Shown one piece after another: positions 18,519-28,121 of a DNA stretch of 63,624 bases. The stretch lies in contig JABDBW010000004.1 of assembly GCA_013288485.1 (NCBI GenBank), positions 1-63,624 of the forward strand, given 5' to 3'. Made by a program: the position numbers and the translations under genes. The first letter of the stretch is position 1, and each line of letters begins with the position of its first letter. The notes beneath the pieces are model-generated. The model did no database searches and was not told the origin of the DNA. It saw nothing but the letters and a program-made list of their open reading frames with translations. Source of the stretch: Bacteroidota bacterium (lineage in GTDB: Bacteria; Bacteroidota; Bacteroidia; Sphingobacteriales; Sphingobacteriaceae).

Positions 18519-18562
18519 ATTGAAGGGATGAAACATCCTGACTAACATAGTCAGACTTCAAT
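18519..18562. ncRNA. Putative 44-nt three-way-junction structured element
   Basis: Outer stem ATTGAAG/CTTCAAT; internal hairpins GGATG-AAA-CATCC and TGACTA-ACA-TAGTCA (CTGACTA/TAGTCAG if the shared C pairs here). Confidence 0.4.
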
Positions 18563-18580
18563 AATTAAAAATATGCTAAT

Positions 18581-19210
18581 ATGAAAAATTATAAAAATAA
18601 CATCGCATTTTTTATTCTAATAGCGTTAGTATTAAATGCTAACGCTATGAATGCAAATTCAAAAAATGCAAGTATTAATACTTTTGCATTGAAAGGATTT
18701 TCGAACTCGCAGCAAAGTGATAGCCCAATTCTTTTTTTAAGAAGCTTTTTCAAATGGTATAAGACTAAGGTTGATTATTTGAATAACCATATTTATCCCA
18801 TAAAAATGGACATCCCCAATAACGCTCCCTATAGAATAAACTTTAATGAAACAGAAAAGTATCTATCAGTTTTAAAGTCATCCGGGTTTTTCTCAGACAA
18901 TTATATCACATATAATAGGGATTTATTCAAGAAAATTGATTTGACTCTTCAAAAAACAAAGCAAGATGACGGGACGGTAGATGGCTTGGATTATGATCCA
19001 ATTGTCCATAGCCAGGAGCCCAATTCAATATTGGAAAATTTAAACAATATTAAATTAATAGTTATAAAATCTCTAGTGAGCGAAATCACAATCAAAATGC
19101 AGACGCCATTTGATAGAGATACTTATTCATTGTACTATTTAAAAAAGACTAATGGCAAATACCTGATAGATAAGATAGATTTTTTGATAGCTGGTGTAGT
19201 GCAAAAATAA
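18581..19210 (+). CDS. Hypothetical secreted protein (DUF3828-like)
   Basis: Signal peptide then FLRSFFKWYKTK...; 209 aa. Confidence 0.6.
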   Translation: MKNYKNNIAFFILIALVLNANAMNANSKNASINTFALKGFSNSQQSDSPILFLRSFFKWYKTKVDYLNNHIYPIKMDIPNNAPYRINFNETEKYLSVLKSSGFFSDNYITYNRDLFKKIDLTLQKTKQDDGTVDGLDYDPIVHSQEPNSILENLNNIKLIVIKSLVSEITIKMQTPFDRDTYSLYYLKKTNGKYLIDKIDFLIAGVVQK

Positions 19211-19299
19211 TGGGCAATGTGCTAAAAGTGTGGGCGTTGTTATACGTGTTTCATACTCGCCTGTAACAAAACAACCAAACTTACCGCTATTGTTCCCCT

Positions 19300-20046
19300 T
19301 CAGGGGGTTAGGGGGCTTAGTGCTGCTTTTATCCTATCTTCCGCTTCCGCCACCAACGCATCTACAGAGGTTGTTCCAGTTTCAATAGGCTCCAGCACTT
19401 CAAGGGTGATGGGCGTAAAGGTATTGAGCGGATAGAGGCCGTAACGTACCACTTTCCATGAATTTTTTATAGCGATGGGCACTAACAGCGCGCCGGGGCA
19501 TTTTTTCAGGATGATGGCTATGCCCCCCGCCTGGAAAGGTTTTACCCGCCCGTTTTTTGAGCGTGTGCCTTCAGGGAATATCACCGCCGACCAGTTATTC
19601 TCTTGCATACGTGTGCCCAGCTTACCCATTTCCATAAGCGACTGGCGCGGGTCCTTACGGTCAATATTAGCGCCGCCCCCATATTTTAAGTTATAGGATA
19701 TAGAGGGGATGTGGCCCCTAGTGAGTTCAATTTTCGAAATGAATTTAGCGTGGTATTTCCGGAGGTACCAGATAAGCGGCGGAATATCCAATAAACTTTG
19801 ATGATTGGATATAAAGATCATGGGGCGCCCAATGGGTAAATGCTGCTTATTAATAAAAGTAACGGTGTTACCTAAAATATACATGGTGCCTGTAAGGCAA
19901 AAATTTAACAGGTCGACGGCCCGTTTATGCGCCTTATAGCCAAAAAAACGGTAGCATACCCATTGTACAGGCTGAAAGATGCAAAGCGCCAGCAAAAACG
20001 CCACAATAGCAATGGGAGACAAGAAATAGCCGAGGAACTTTTTCAT
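19300..20046 (-). CDS. 1-acyl-sn-glycerol-3-phosphate acyltransferase (PlsC family)
   Basis: FISNHQSLLDIPP (NHxxxxD) and FPEGTRSKNG motifs. Confidence 0.93.
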   Translation of the reverse strand: MKKFLGYFLSPIAIVAFLLALCIFQPVQWVCYRFFGYKAHKRAVDLLNFCLTGTMYILGNTVTFINKQHLPIGRPMIFISNHQSLLDIPPLIWYLRKYHAKFISKIELTRGHIPSISYNLKYGGGANIDRKDPRQSLMEMGKLGTRMQENNWSAVIFPEGTRSKNGRVKPFQAGGIAIILKKCPGALLVPIAIKNSWKVVRYGLYPLNTFTPITLEVLEPIETGTTSVDALVAEAEDRIKAALSPLTP

Positions 20047-20080
20047 GGATTAATTGATCGGACTAAATTAAAAATAATTT

Positions 20081-20108
20081 GTAGAGACGCAATGCATTGC
20101 GTCTCTAC
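20081..20108. repeat. 28-nt perfect palindrome
   Basis: GTAGAGACGCAATGCATTGCGTCTCTAC; contains the stop codon of the Nudix ORF. Confidence 0.95.
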
Positions 20109-20701
20109 GGCAGCCTGTTTTCCAATAAAAGCAATTTTACCTTTAAAACCGCCGCTACGGTAACAGAGTCGGTAATATCGCCCGCGCATACCATTCGGTA
20201 CACTTCTTCAAATGGCAGCTTTTTAATAAGGAGTTGTTCGGTATCTTCGGGCTCGGCTTCAAATTGTTCCAGGCCGCGCGCTACGTAAATGATACATAGC
20301 TCATCACTCACCGAATTACTGAGGTGCATCCGCTGAACCTCATCCCATTTGTTGGCTTTAAGGCCTGTTTCTTCCAGTAATTCACGTTTGGCGGCTTCCA
20401 GTGGGTCATTAGCTATAGGGCCGCCGCCTTCGGGTATTTCCCAACTGTATTGGTTGAGCACAAAACGGTACTGGCCCACCAACCAGGTGTTCAGCTCTTC
20501 ATCAAGCGGAACAATGCCAATGGCCCTGTTTTTAAAATGCACCTTTCCATAAATACCCGGGTTGCCCGATGGATTGATAACCTGGTATTCGGTTAAATTT
20601 ATCCATGGATTGTTATAAATCTCTTTTTCAGAATTAATTTGCCACGGGTTTTCTTCGGGATGGTGCATAGCGCTATAAAAAAGGGCGATGGATACATCCA
20701 T
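20105..20701 (-). CDS. NUDIX hydrolase (probable start 20668, MHHPEENPWQ)
   Basis: GGGPIANDPLEAAKRELLEETGL Nudix box. Confidence 0.93.
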   Translation of the reverse strand: MDVSIALFYSAMHHPEENPWQINSEKEIYNNPWINLTEYQVINPSGNPGIYGKVHFKNRAIGIVPLDEELNTWLVGQYRFVLNQYSWEIPEGGGPIANDPLEAAKRELLEETGLKANKWDEVQRMHLSNSVSDELCIIYVARGLEQFEAEPEDTEQLLIKKLPFEEVYRMVCAGDITDSVTVAAVLKVKLLLLENRLP

Positions 20702-20705
20702 CGCC
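20676..20705 (-). terminator. metK terminator
   Basis: Minus strand AGGGCGATGGATGTATCCATCGCCCT followed by TTTTTT. Confidence 0.8.
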
Positions 20706-20736
20706 CTAAGTTAAAAAATCAAATTAAAAGAGTTTA

Positions 20737-21987
20737 TTATAATCCAAAAGCTTTTTTTACAGCGTCAACATAATCCAGCTTTTCCCAGGTAAACAACTCG
20801 ACCTCCTTTTTAACAATTGTGCCGTCATGGTGGGTAAAGGTTTTGGTTACAACCGTGCTTGGTTTGCCAAAGTGGCCGTAAGCGGCGGTTTCGCTGTATA
20901 TCGGGTTACGCAGTTTAAAACGGGTTTCTATAGCGTACGGGGTCATATTAAATATGGCCTCTACTTTCGCGGCTATTTCGCCATCGTTTAAGTTAACTTT
21001 CCCGGTTCCGTAGGTGTTTACATAAATACCCATAGGCTGGGCAACGCCGATAGCGTACGATACCTGCACCAAAACTTCGGTGCAAACGCCTGCCGCAACC
21101 AGGTTTTTGGCGATATGACGTGTAGCATAAGCTGCCGAGCGGTCTACCTTTGACGGGTCTTTACCCGAAAAAGCGCCGCCGCCATGCGCGCCTTTGCCGC
21201 CATAAGTATCCACAATTATTTTACGGCCGGTTAAGCCGGTATCACCATGCGGCCCACCTATAACAAATTTACCTGTAGGGTTAATATGGTATTTAATGTC
21301 AGAATTAAAGAAATGCGCGTATTTAGGGTATTTAGCTTTTACGCGTGGTATAAGTATACCTACTATATCCTTGCTTATCTTCTCCAGCATAGCTTTCTCT
21401 TCACCAAAATCATCATGCTGGGTTGATATTACAATGGCGTCAATGCGCGTTGGCTTGTTGTCATCATCATATTCCAGTGTTACCTGCGATTTTGCATCGG
21501 GGCGAAGGTATTTAATATCGGTATTTTCGCGGCGGATGGCTGCCAGCTCAATTAATAAAGCGTGGGCAATATCCAGGGCCAGCGGCATATAGTTATCAGT
21601 TTCAATGGTAGCATAGCCAAACATCATACCCTGGTCGCCGGCGCCCTGCTCTTCTTTCGCCTGGCGGTCAACACCCTGGTTAATATCCGGCGATTGCTCA
21701 TGTATGGCCGATAATACGCTGCACGAACTACCGTCGAACATATACTCGCCCTTGGTATAACCAATTTTATTGATCACTTCACGGGCTATTTTTTGCACAT
21801 CAAGGTATGCCTTTGATTTTACCTCGCCGGCCAAAAAAACCTGCCCGGTAGTAACCAATGTTTCGCAGGCGACCTTTGAATCAGGATCAAGCGCTAAAAA
21901 ATTATCAATTAATGCATCCGATATTTGATCGGCAACTTTGTCAGGATGTCCTTCTGATACAGACTCTGAAGTAAATAAGTAAGGCAT
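20737..21987 (-). CDS. metK: S-adenosylmethionine synthetase
   Basis: [56 protein letters not shown]. Confidence 0.98.
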   Translation of the reverse strand: MPYLFTSESVSEGHPDKVADQISDALIDNFLALDPDSKVACETLVTTGQVFLAGEVKSKAYLDVQKIAREVINKIGYTKGEYMFDGSSCSVLSAIHEQSPDINQGVDRQAKEEQGAGDQGMMFGYATIETDNYMPLALDIAHALLIELAAIRRENTDIKYLRPDAKSQVTLEYDDDNKPTRIDAIVISTQHDDFGEEKAMLEKISKDIVGILIPRVKAKYPKYAHFFNSDIKYHINPTGKFVIGGPHGDTGLTGRKIIVDTYGGKGAHGGGAFSGKDPSKVDRSAAYATRHIAKNLVAAGVCTEVLVQVSYAIGVAQPMGIYVNTYGTGKVNLNDGEIAAKVEAIFNMTPYAIETRFKLRNPIYSETAAYGHFGKPSTVVTKTFTHHDGTIVKKEVELFTWEKLDYVDAVKKAFGL

Positions 21988-22050
21988 ATTTTTTTATCTG
22001 TTTGAATGTAAAAATAGAAAAGAAGGATTTAACTGAACTTTGTAAAGAAG

Positions 22051-22144
22051 CAGGGTTTTAGCACTTTTTTACGTGGTTGCAATCCGGCCCAACCCTATCC
22101 GGGAACTCCTGGTATAGGGCGTGGCAACTAAATCAGTCCACTAT
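22051..22144 (-). ncRNA. SAM-II-like (SAM-alpha) riboswitch upstream of metK, with an expanded loop 1
   Basis: Minus strand AUAGUGGACUGAUUUAGUUG...GGGCCGGAUUGCAACCACGUAAAAAAGUGCUAAAACCCUG. GUGG/CCAC P1, CUGAUUU, CCGGNUUGCAA, and AAAAAAGUGCUAAAAC match recalled SAM-II core elements; AGGGUU in the loop can pair with downstream AACCCU as the pseudoknot. Confidence 0.75.
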
Positions 22145-22151
22145 TGTGCGC

Positions 22152-22159
22152 CAAAAATA
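22152..22159 (-). promoter_or_regulatory. Bacteroidota -7 element for metK
   Basis: Minus strand TATTTTTG (TAnnTTTG) just upstream of the aptamer. Confidence 0.5.
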
Positions 22160-22219
22160 AAACAATTTTTTACAAAGTCGAAAACATTTACTTTTGGTAC
22201 CTGTAAAAAATATATTTAA

Positions 22220-23110
22220 TTGAAACGAAAAGCATTATTTATTATAAACCCCATATCGGGCGGGAAAAAGAAAAGCGGTGTGCCCCGGCTAATTGAAAAA
22301 TACCTGGATGCCGAGGCTACCATAGTATTTACCGACCGTGTGGCACATGCCAGCGAGGTAGCTGCAGGGGCCATTAATAATTACGACCTGGTAGTAGCTG
22401 TAGGCGGTGATGGTACGGTAAATGAAGTTGCATCGGCATTAGCGGGAAGTAACGCCATATTGGGTATAATTCCGTGCGGTTCGGGAAACGGGTTGGCGCG
22501 CTTTTTGGGTATCCCGATGGATATCCGGGAATCGATAGAATGTTTAAATACCGGCAACATAGCCATTATTGATTCGGCAGAAGCTAATGGAAAGCCTTTT
22601 TTTAACATGGCAGGTATGGGTTTTGATGCCCATATAAGCGAAGTATTTGCTCATGGAAAAAAACGCGGGTTTATTACCTATGTAAAATCGTCTTTACAAG
22701 AAATACTCAAATATAAGCCGCAAACCTATCACCTGGAAATTGATGGCGTTGCCTACGAACGTACTGCTTTTATGCTGAGTTTTGCCAATTCATCGCAATA
22801 TGGAAATAACGCGCATGTATCGCCGCAGGCCTCGGTACAGGATGGGTTGATAGACGTTTGTGTTATTAAACCATTCCCGTTGTACCGGTTTCCTGAACTG
22901 GTTATCCGTATGTTTACAAAAACGGCTCACCGGTCAGAATTTGTTGAAATCATTCGGGGTAAACATATCAGCGTTAAGCGTGATAAACCCGGGCCAATGC
23001 ATTTGGATGGCGAACCCACACAAATAGGCGCTGCAGTTGAAATTAAGGTTTTTCCGGCTTCAGTAAAAGTTATTGCCGGCGAGAGTTTTAGTGTTAAGAA
23101 CAGAGATTAG
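22220..23110 (+). CDS. Diacylglycerol/lipid kinase family protein (TTG start)
   Basis: [47 protein letters not shown]. Confidence 0.93.
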   Translation: MKRKALFIINPISGGKKKSGVPRLIEKYLDAEATIVFTDRVAHASEVAAGAINNYDLVVAVGGDGTVNEVASALAGSNAILGIIPCGSGNGLARFLGIPMDIRESIECLNTGNIAIIDSAEANGKPFFNMAGMGFDAHISEVFAHGKKRGFITYVKSSLQEILKYKPQTYHLEIDGVAYERTAFMLSFANSSQYGNNAHVSPQASVQDGLIDVCVIKPFPLYRFPELVIRMFTKTAHRSEFVEIIRGKHISVKRDKPGPMHLDGEPTQIGAAVEIKVFPASVKVIAGESFSVKNRD

Positions 23111-23120
23111 ATTAAAAAGC

Positions 23121-23462
23121 ATGTCAAAAAAAAACAAAAATCTCACCGGCGTAGTTTATTCTACCGACCCGGATTTTCAGCACACTAAAAATAATATTCC
23201 CCAAACCGGAACATTGCCGCCCCAGCAGCAAAATCTCAAAATTTACCTGGACCGGAAGGGCGGCGGGAAATTAGTTACAGCAATAGGAGGCTTTGTAGGC
23301 GCCATTGCCGATATGGAAGCTATAGGAAAAAAGCTAAAAACAAAATGCGGTGTTGGCGGCTCGGTTAAAGACGGAGAGATATTGATACAGGGCGATTTTA
23401 GAGATAAGGTTTTAACATTATTGCAGGCCGAGGGGTATAAGGCTAAAAAAGCAGGAGGTTAA
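23121..23462 (+). CDS. Translation initiation factor SUI1/YciH family
   Basis: [22 protein letters not shown]...[30 protein letters not shown]. The track ORF from 23073 overlaps the preceding gene; MSKKNKN at 23121 preferred. Confidence 0.88.
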   Translation: MSKKNKNLTGVVYSTDPDFQHTKNNIPQTGTLPPQQQNLKIYLDRKGGGKLVTAIGGFVGAIADMEAIGKKLKTKCGVGGSVKDGEILIQGDFRDKVLTLLQAEGYKAKKAGG

Positions 23463-24008
23463 CCAGTATAACCGGCCGCACAAAAAATTATTTCAAAATA
23501 AATTTTTTTATATGAATAAATTTTTTGTATCATTGACTAAATTTTTAGTTTACATTATATTTTTATTTTTTTTAATATAATTAATTAATTGTTTTAAAAT
23601 ATAAAGTCGCTAATATTGCGGCGCCAATTATAGCTGTCATTATTAAACCTGGCAGGATAAACTTTGAGGATTTTTATAAAAAGTATGTAAGAATGCTATT
23701 ACAGAAATTGATAATTCCACAAAGACTTAATTATAACAGTATAATTACATAATTTTTATAAGGTATTGCTTGCTATTATAAAAAATAATAAGTTTCATTG
23801 TAAAAAATTGTTTAAAAAGGTATTAATTTTCGTTTCATTACGTTAAATAGCAATGCCGGGGTATAACTTATACATTAAATAATTATTAAAGAATAACAAA
23901 AGAGTTTTTTTATTTAGGTAAAATTCTATTTTTGTTATCCGCAAAAAAAAGCGCAATTAACTAACTAACTAAAAATAAACAAAAACTAAAAACTAAAATT
24001 TAAAAGTA

Positions 24009-24839
24009 ATGGCAAACGCACCAACAAAACCAACTACCGTTAAAAAAGAAAGCTCAAGTGCATCTGGCATGTTTGCGACCTTGACTGTTCCAATTTGTAT
24101 TATCGTTTCGATAATCCTTTTCGTATACATATTTGGTGATAAAAGTCACTATAAAGGAGGGGATGTAGACGGTGGGGAACCGGATGATGTATTTGGAATT
24201 ATACACCGGGGCGGATACCTTGTACCTTTAGTAATGTCGTATGTATTAATGGTAATTGTATTCTCAATAGAACGTTTTATTGTTATAAATAAAGCGTCAG
24301 GCACCAGCAGTGTTGATGCATTTGTTAAAAAAGTACAGGGATTCTTAAATAGCGGTAACATTGAAGCGGCTTCTGCAGAATGTGATAAACAACAAGGTTC
24401 TGTAGCTAACGTTATAAAATCAGGATTAAAAAAGTATAAAGAAATGGAAACTGAGGCAACGCTTGACGTTGACCAAAAAACTTTGGCTATACAAAAAGAC
24501 ATTGAAGAAGCAACCGCTTTAGAAATGCCTATGCTTGAGCAAAACTTAACCATCATTGCTACCCTGGTATCAATCGGTACGTTAACAGGTTTGTTAGGTA
24601 CGGTAATTGGTATGATAACAGCTTTCCACGTGCTGGCTGGTACAGGCAATAATACATCAGCTCTATCAGGAGCAATCTCGGAAGCGTTGGTTAATACCGC
24701 GTTAGGTATCACTACTTCAGCCTTATCAATTGTAATGTATAATGTATTTACCTCAAAAATTGACGGTTTAACTTATGCTATTGATGAAACAGGTTTCAGC
24801 ATTGTGCAAACTTTTGCCGCGACACATAAAAACAAATAA
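24009..24839 (+). CDS. MotA/TolQ/ExbB proton channel family protein
   Basis: LMVIVFSIERFIVINKASG...LLGTVIGMITAFHVL...ISEALVNTALGITTSALSIV. Confidence 0.95.
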   Translation: MANAPTKPTTVKKESSSASGMFATLTVPICIIVSIILFVYIFGDKSHYKGGDVDGGEPDDVFGIIHRGGYLVPLVMSYVLMVIVFSIERFIVINKASGTSSVDAFVKKVQGFLNSGNIEAASAECDKQQGSVANVIKSGLKKYKEMETEATLDVDQKTLAIQKDIEEATALEMPMLEQNLTIIATLVSIGTLTGLLGTVIGMITAFHVLAGTGNNTSALSGAISEALVNTALGITTSALSIVMYNVFTSKIDGLTYAIDETGFSIVQTFAATHKNK

Positions 24840-24854
24840 ATTTTAGTGTTAAGG

Positions 24855-24881
24855 TTCCGGCCTTGCAATGCTTGGCCGGAA
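24855..24881 (+). promoter_or_regulatory. Intercistronic hairpin between exbB-like and exbD-like genes
   Basis: TTCCGGCC (24855-24862) and GGCCGGAA (24874-24881), perfect 8-bp arms, no T-run. Confidence 0.5.
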
Positions 24882-24921
24882 ATTAATTTAATTTAGAACA
24901 CTATATTTAACTAACAAGATT

Positions 24922-25536
24922 ATGCCCAGAGTAAAAGTCGCGAGGAAGAGTACAGCAACTGATATGACCGCCATGTGCGATGTAGCTTTTTTGCTGCTCA
25001 CTTTCTTTATATTATCAGCAAAACCCAAGACCCAGGACCCGGTACATGCCGAGGTGCCTGCTTCAACATCAATAATAACGCTGCCTGAGAATGATTTTTC
25101 AACCATCCTGGTAGCCCAGGGGAAAACTTTCTTTAGCGTTGAAGGCGCCGAGATCCGCATGGAAACATTGAAGGGAATGGCCGATCAATATAAAATTCAG
25201 TTTACCCCCGATGAAATAAAAGCATTTGCCAATGTAGAAACAGTTGGCGTACCTGTAAATTATTTGAAGACATATTTAGACATGTCCAGCAAGGAAAGAT
25301 CACAGGTAGCGCAAAACGGCGTCCAGGTGGACACTACCGACAATAATGAATTGTTTTGGTGGGTTAAAAATGCCCGGAAAGCCGATATTGCTGTACACAA
25401 TAAAGAATTAAGAATAGCTATTAAAGGCGACAGCAAAGAGGAATACCCTACCATAGCGAAAATAATAACAACGCTGCAAAAGCAAAAAGTTAACAAGTTT
25501 GGTTTAATCACATCGTTAAGAACGGTGACAAAATAA
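24922..25536 (+). CDS. ExbD/TolR-family biopolymer transport protein (copy 1)
   Basis: TDMTAMCDVAFLLLTFFILSAKPK single TM with the conserved Asp. Confidence 0.93.
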   Translation: MPRVKVARKSTATDMTAMCDVAFLLLTFFILSAKPKTQDPVHAEVPASTSIITLPENDFSTILVAQGKTFFSVEGAEIRMETLKGMADQYKIQFTPDEIKAFANVETVGVPVNYLKTYLDMSSKERSQVAQNGVQVDTTDNNELFWWVKNARKADIAVHNKELRIAIKGDSKEEYPTIAKIITTLQKQKVNKFGLITSLRTVTK

Positions 25537-25542
25537 AAAATT

Positions 25543-26085
25543 ATGGCAGAATTAGATACCTCCGGCGGGGGTAAAAAAGGCGGCGGCAAGGTTAGGACCA
25601 AGAAACAATCAACAAGGGTTGACTTAACAGCCATGGTTGACCTGGCTTTCCTGCTGATCACCTTTTTTATTCTTACTACCACTCTCCAAAAGCCAAAAGC
25701 AATGGATTTGGTTATGCCGGATAAGGACCCGCTTAAAGATGTCCGTTTACCCGTTCCGGAATCAAGAACAATGACCGTATTGTTAGGGACCAAAAACCAG
25801 GTAGAATGGTTTATCGGTGCTCCGCCTGACCATTTGGTGGCAGGCCCAACAAAAGATAATTTTGGAAAAAATGGCATAAGGAAATCATTATTGGAAGAAG
25901 GCGCTAAAATTAAGGCAAGCTCAGGTAAAGAAATGATCGTGCTGATAAAACCAAGCAATAAATCGACCTATGCGGATATGGTAAGTATTATGGACGAGTT
26001 AAATATTGTTGGTAACCAGGAGCGTGCAATAGTACCTATTACAGCTTTGGATATTTCTTTATTAACAAGAGATGGTCTTAACTAA
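25543..26085 (+). CDS. ExbD/TolR-family biopolymer transport protein (copy 2)
   Basis: VDLTAMVDLAFLLITFFILTTTLQKPKAMDLVMP. Confidence 0.93.
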   Translation: MAELDTSGGGKKGGGKVRTKKQSTRVDLTAMVDLAFLLITFFILTTTLQKPKAMDLVMPDKDPLKDVRLPVPESRTMTVLLGTKNQVEWFIGAPPDHLVAGPTKDNFGKNGIRKSLLEEGAKIKASSGKEMIVLIKPSNKSTYADMVSIMDELNIVGNQERAIVPITALDISLLTRDGLN

Positions 26086-26132
26086 AAAAAATTAAATAAA
26101 ATAATTAACGTAAAAATTTAAAGCTTCAAATA

Positions 26133-26954
26133 ATGCTGGGATCTAAATTAGACATATTAAAGCAGGAATGGATCGACGTTGTTTTTAGCGGGCGAAATAA
26201 AGCTTATGGCGCATACGAATTAAGGAGGCATAACCCGCGCAATACTAACCGCGCGTTGCTGTTCGGTGCCCTATTCTTTATATTTGTTATATCGTTACCA
26301 ACAATTATAAATCAATTGGAGGGGTTCATACCTAAGGCAAGAGTAAAGGTAAAGATCACCGATGTGGTGCTTACGCCTCCACCGCCCGACAAAAAAATTC
26401 CGCCGCCACCACCAAAAGAACCACCTAAACCAAAGGTTGAACAGAAAATGTTTCCCCCGCCGATTGTAAAACCGGATAACGAGGTAAAACAAGATCCCCC
26501 TACGCAAAAGGAATTGAAAGTTGCCGATCCTGGTCAAAAAGACCAAAAAGGCGACCCTAATGCCGAGATCCGTATAGATGAGCCGGTAGGTAATTCTGAT
26601 ACCAAACAGGTTACGGAGGATGAGAACAAAATATTTAGTAACGTTGAAAAGCAACCCGAATTTAAGGGGGGGATGGACAAATTTTACGAGTATTTGCGTA
26701 AAAATATCAAGTTCCCGGCTATTGACCGTGAAAACAATACAACCGGCAGGGTTATTTGCCAGTTCATTGTTGAAAAGGATGGCAGCCTTACTGATGTTAA
26801 GGCAGTGCGCGGACCAAGCCAAAGCGAAATGGATGAGGCTATACGCGTTTTAAAAGCCTCTCCGAAATGGACGCCTGGTATACAAAACAATCGTCCGGTT
26901 CGTGTAATGTATACGGTGCCTATCAATTTTACATTGGGCAGCAGCGATAATTAA
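26133..26954 (+). CDS. TonB-family energy transducer
   Basis: N-terminal AYGAYELRRHN...TM; Pro-rich PPPPDKKIPPPPPKEPPKPK; C-terminal TonB domain (FPAIDRENNTTGRVICQFIVEKDGSLTDVKAVRG...). Confidence 0.94.
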   Translation: MLGSKLDILKQEWIDVVFSGRNKAYGAYELRRHNPRNTNRALLFGALFFIFVISLPTIINQLEGFIPKARVKVKITDVVLTPPPPDKKIPPPPPKEPPKPKVEQKMFPPPIVKPDNEVKQDPPTQKELKVADPGQKDQKGDPNAEIRIDEPVGNSDTKQVTEDENKIFSNVEKQPEFKGGMDKFYEYLRKNIKFPAIDRENNTTGRVICQFIVEKDGSLTDVKAVRGPSQSEMDEAIRVLKASPKWTPGIQNNRPVRVMYTVPINFTLGSSDN

Positions 26955-26958
26955 TAAT

Positions 26959-27186
26959 ATGCCGTACCGGTTTCATAATAAGCAGAAATCGCTCAAAAGG
27001 CGGTTTCTGCTTATTTTAGGAGTAATAGCATTTATATGCTTTTTAACCCTGGGGCTTATGGTAATATTTTGGGATAAAATATTACCTGATAATGGTTATA
27101 AAAAAATATTTGGGTGTTTGATAATTATCTATTCGGTATTGCGCTTTTCGCGCTTATTTAGAAAAGAAGAAGATAATGAAGAATAA
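26959..27186 (+). CDS. Small two-TM membrane protein
   Basis: 75 aa, two hydrophobic segments; 11-nt overlap with the next CDS. Confidence 0.55.
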   Translation: MPYRFHNKQKSLKRRFLLILGVIAFICFLTLGLMVIFWDKILPDNGYKKIFGCLIIIYSVLRFSRLFRKEEDNEE

Positions 27187-28096
27187 GGCCGTATGTGTTT
27201 TAGCTGGTTTTTTGTTATTTATAGGGTTTTCATCCTGTAAGCAAAAAGCAAAAAAAAGCGCCCCGGACGAAACGGTTGTGTCAGGTAAGATTACCTTAGT
27301 TGCCGATGAATCATTTCAGCCGATCGTGGATGAAGAGGCTTATGTTTTTGAACACTTAAACCCTAAAGCCAAACCTGATATTTTATACAGGTCTGAAAAC
27401 GGCGCTTTAAGGCTTTTACTGAATGATAGTGTGAGGTTTGCCATTTTATCGCGTGAGTTAAATGCAGACGAAACAAAAATATTAACCGACAGAACATTGC
27501 CGCCCGTTGTTAACCGCTTTGCTATTGACGCGATAGCGTTAATTGTAAACCAGGCGTCGAATGATACGCTGATAACGGTAAGTGAAATAAAAAAAATGCT
27601 GAACGGCGAAACTAAAACAGGTACAAATATTGTTTTTGACAACCCGAATTCAAGCTTGGTAAGATATTTGAAGGAGTTTTCAGGAAATAAGGATTTTAAA
27701 CTAAAAAATATTTATTCCGTCAAAACAAATAAAGAAGTAATAAAATATATAAGCCAGCATCCGCAGGCAATAGGTATAACCGGCTTTAGCTGGCTCAATG
27801 ACCCGGATGCTGATTATGCCGATGCTGTAAAGAAGGTAAAAATTGTAGCGGTTAAGGATGAAAATAGTAAAAGCGCCCCCAACCAATACTTTAAACCATC
27901 GCAAAATACACTGGCATTAAACCAGTACCCTTTAATAAGGGGGTTATATATTGTAAATTGTACGGGGAAAATGGGCCTGGGATCAGGATTTGCTTATTTT
28001 GTACTGGGTGAACGCGGACAGCGGATAATTTTAAGATCGGGCATATTACCTGATGACATACCGGAAAGAGAAATTAATATTAAACACAATTATTAA
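27176..28096 (+). CDS. PstS-like phosphate/substrate-binding lipoprotein
   Basis: Lipoprotein signal (GFSSCKQ); NRFAIDAIALIVNQASNDTLITVSEIKKMLNGE; GSGFAYFVLGERGQRIILRSGILP. Confidence 0.85.
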   Translation: MKNKAVCVLAGFLLFIGFSSCKQKAKKSAPDETVVSGKITLVADESFQPIVDEEAYVFEHLNPKAKPDILYRSENGALRLLLNDSVRFAILSRELNADETKILTDRTLPPVVNRFAIDAIALIVNQASNDTLITVSEIKKMLNGETKTGTNIVFDNPNSSLVRYLKEFSGNKDFKLKNIYSVKTNKEVIKYISQHPQAIGITGFSWLNDPDADYADAVKKVKIVAVKDENSKSAPNQYFKPSQNTLALNQYPLIRGLYIVNCTGKMGLGSGFAYFVLGERGQRIILRSGILPDDIPEREINIKHNY

Positions 28097-28121
28097 ATTA
28101 AATTAAAAACTATAATAAGCG

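Noticed and set aside
18519-18562. Hammerhead-ribozyme interpretation of the three-way junction
   Set aside because: The conserved CUGANGA and GAAA core segments are not in the required positions.
24149-24712. 187-aa minus ORF inside the exbB-like gene
   Set aside because: Fully antisense to a confident coding sequence, no recognisable domain.
26295-26822. 175-aa minus ORF with Trp/Arg-rich segments inside the TonB gene
   Set aside because: The WFRWFFWWWRR stretch is the reverse complement of the TonB proline-rich codons; artefact.
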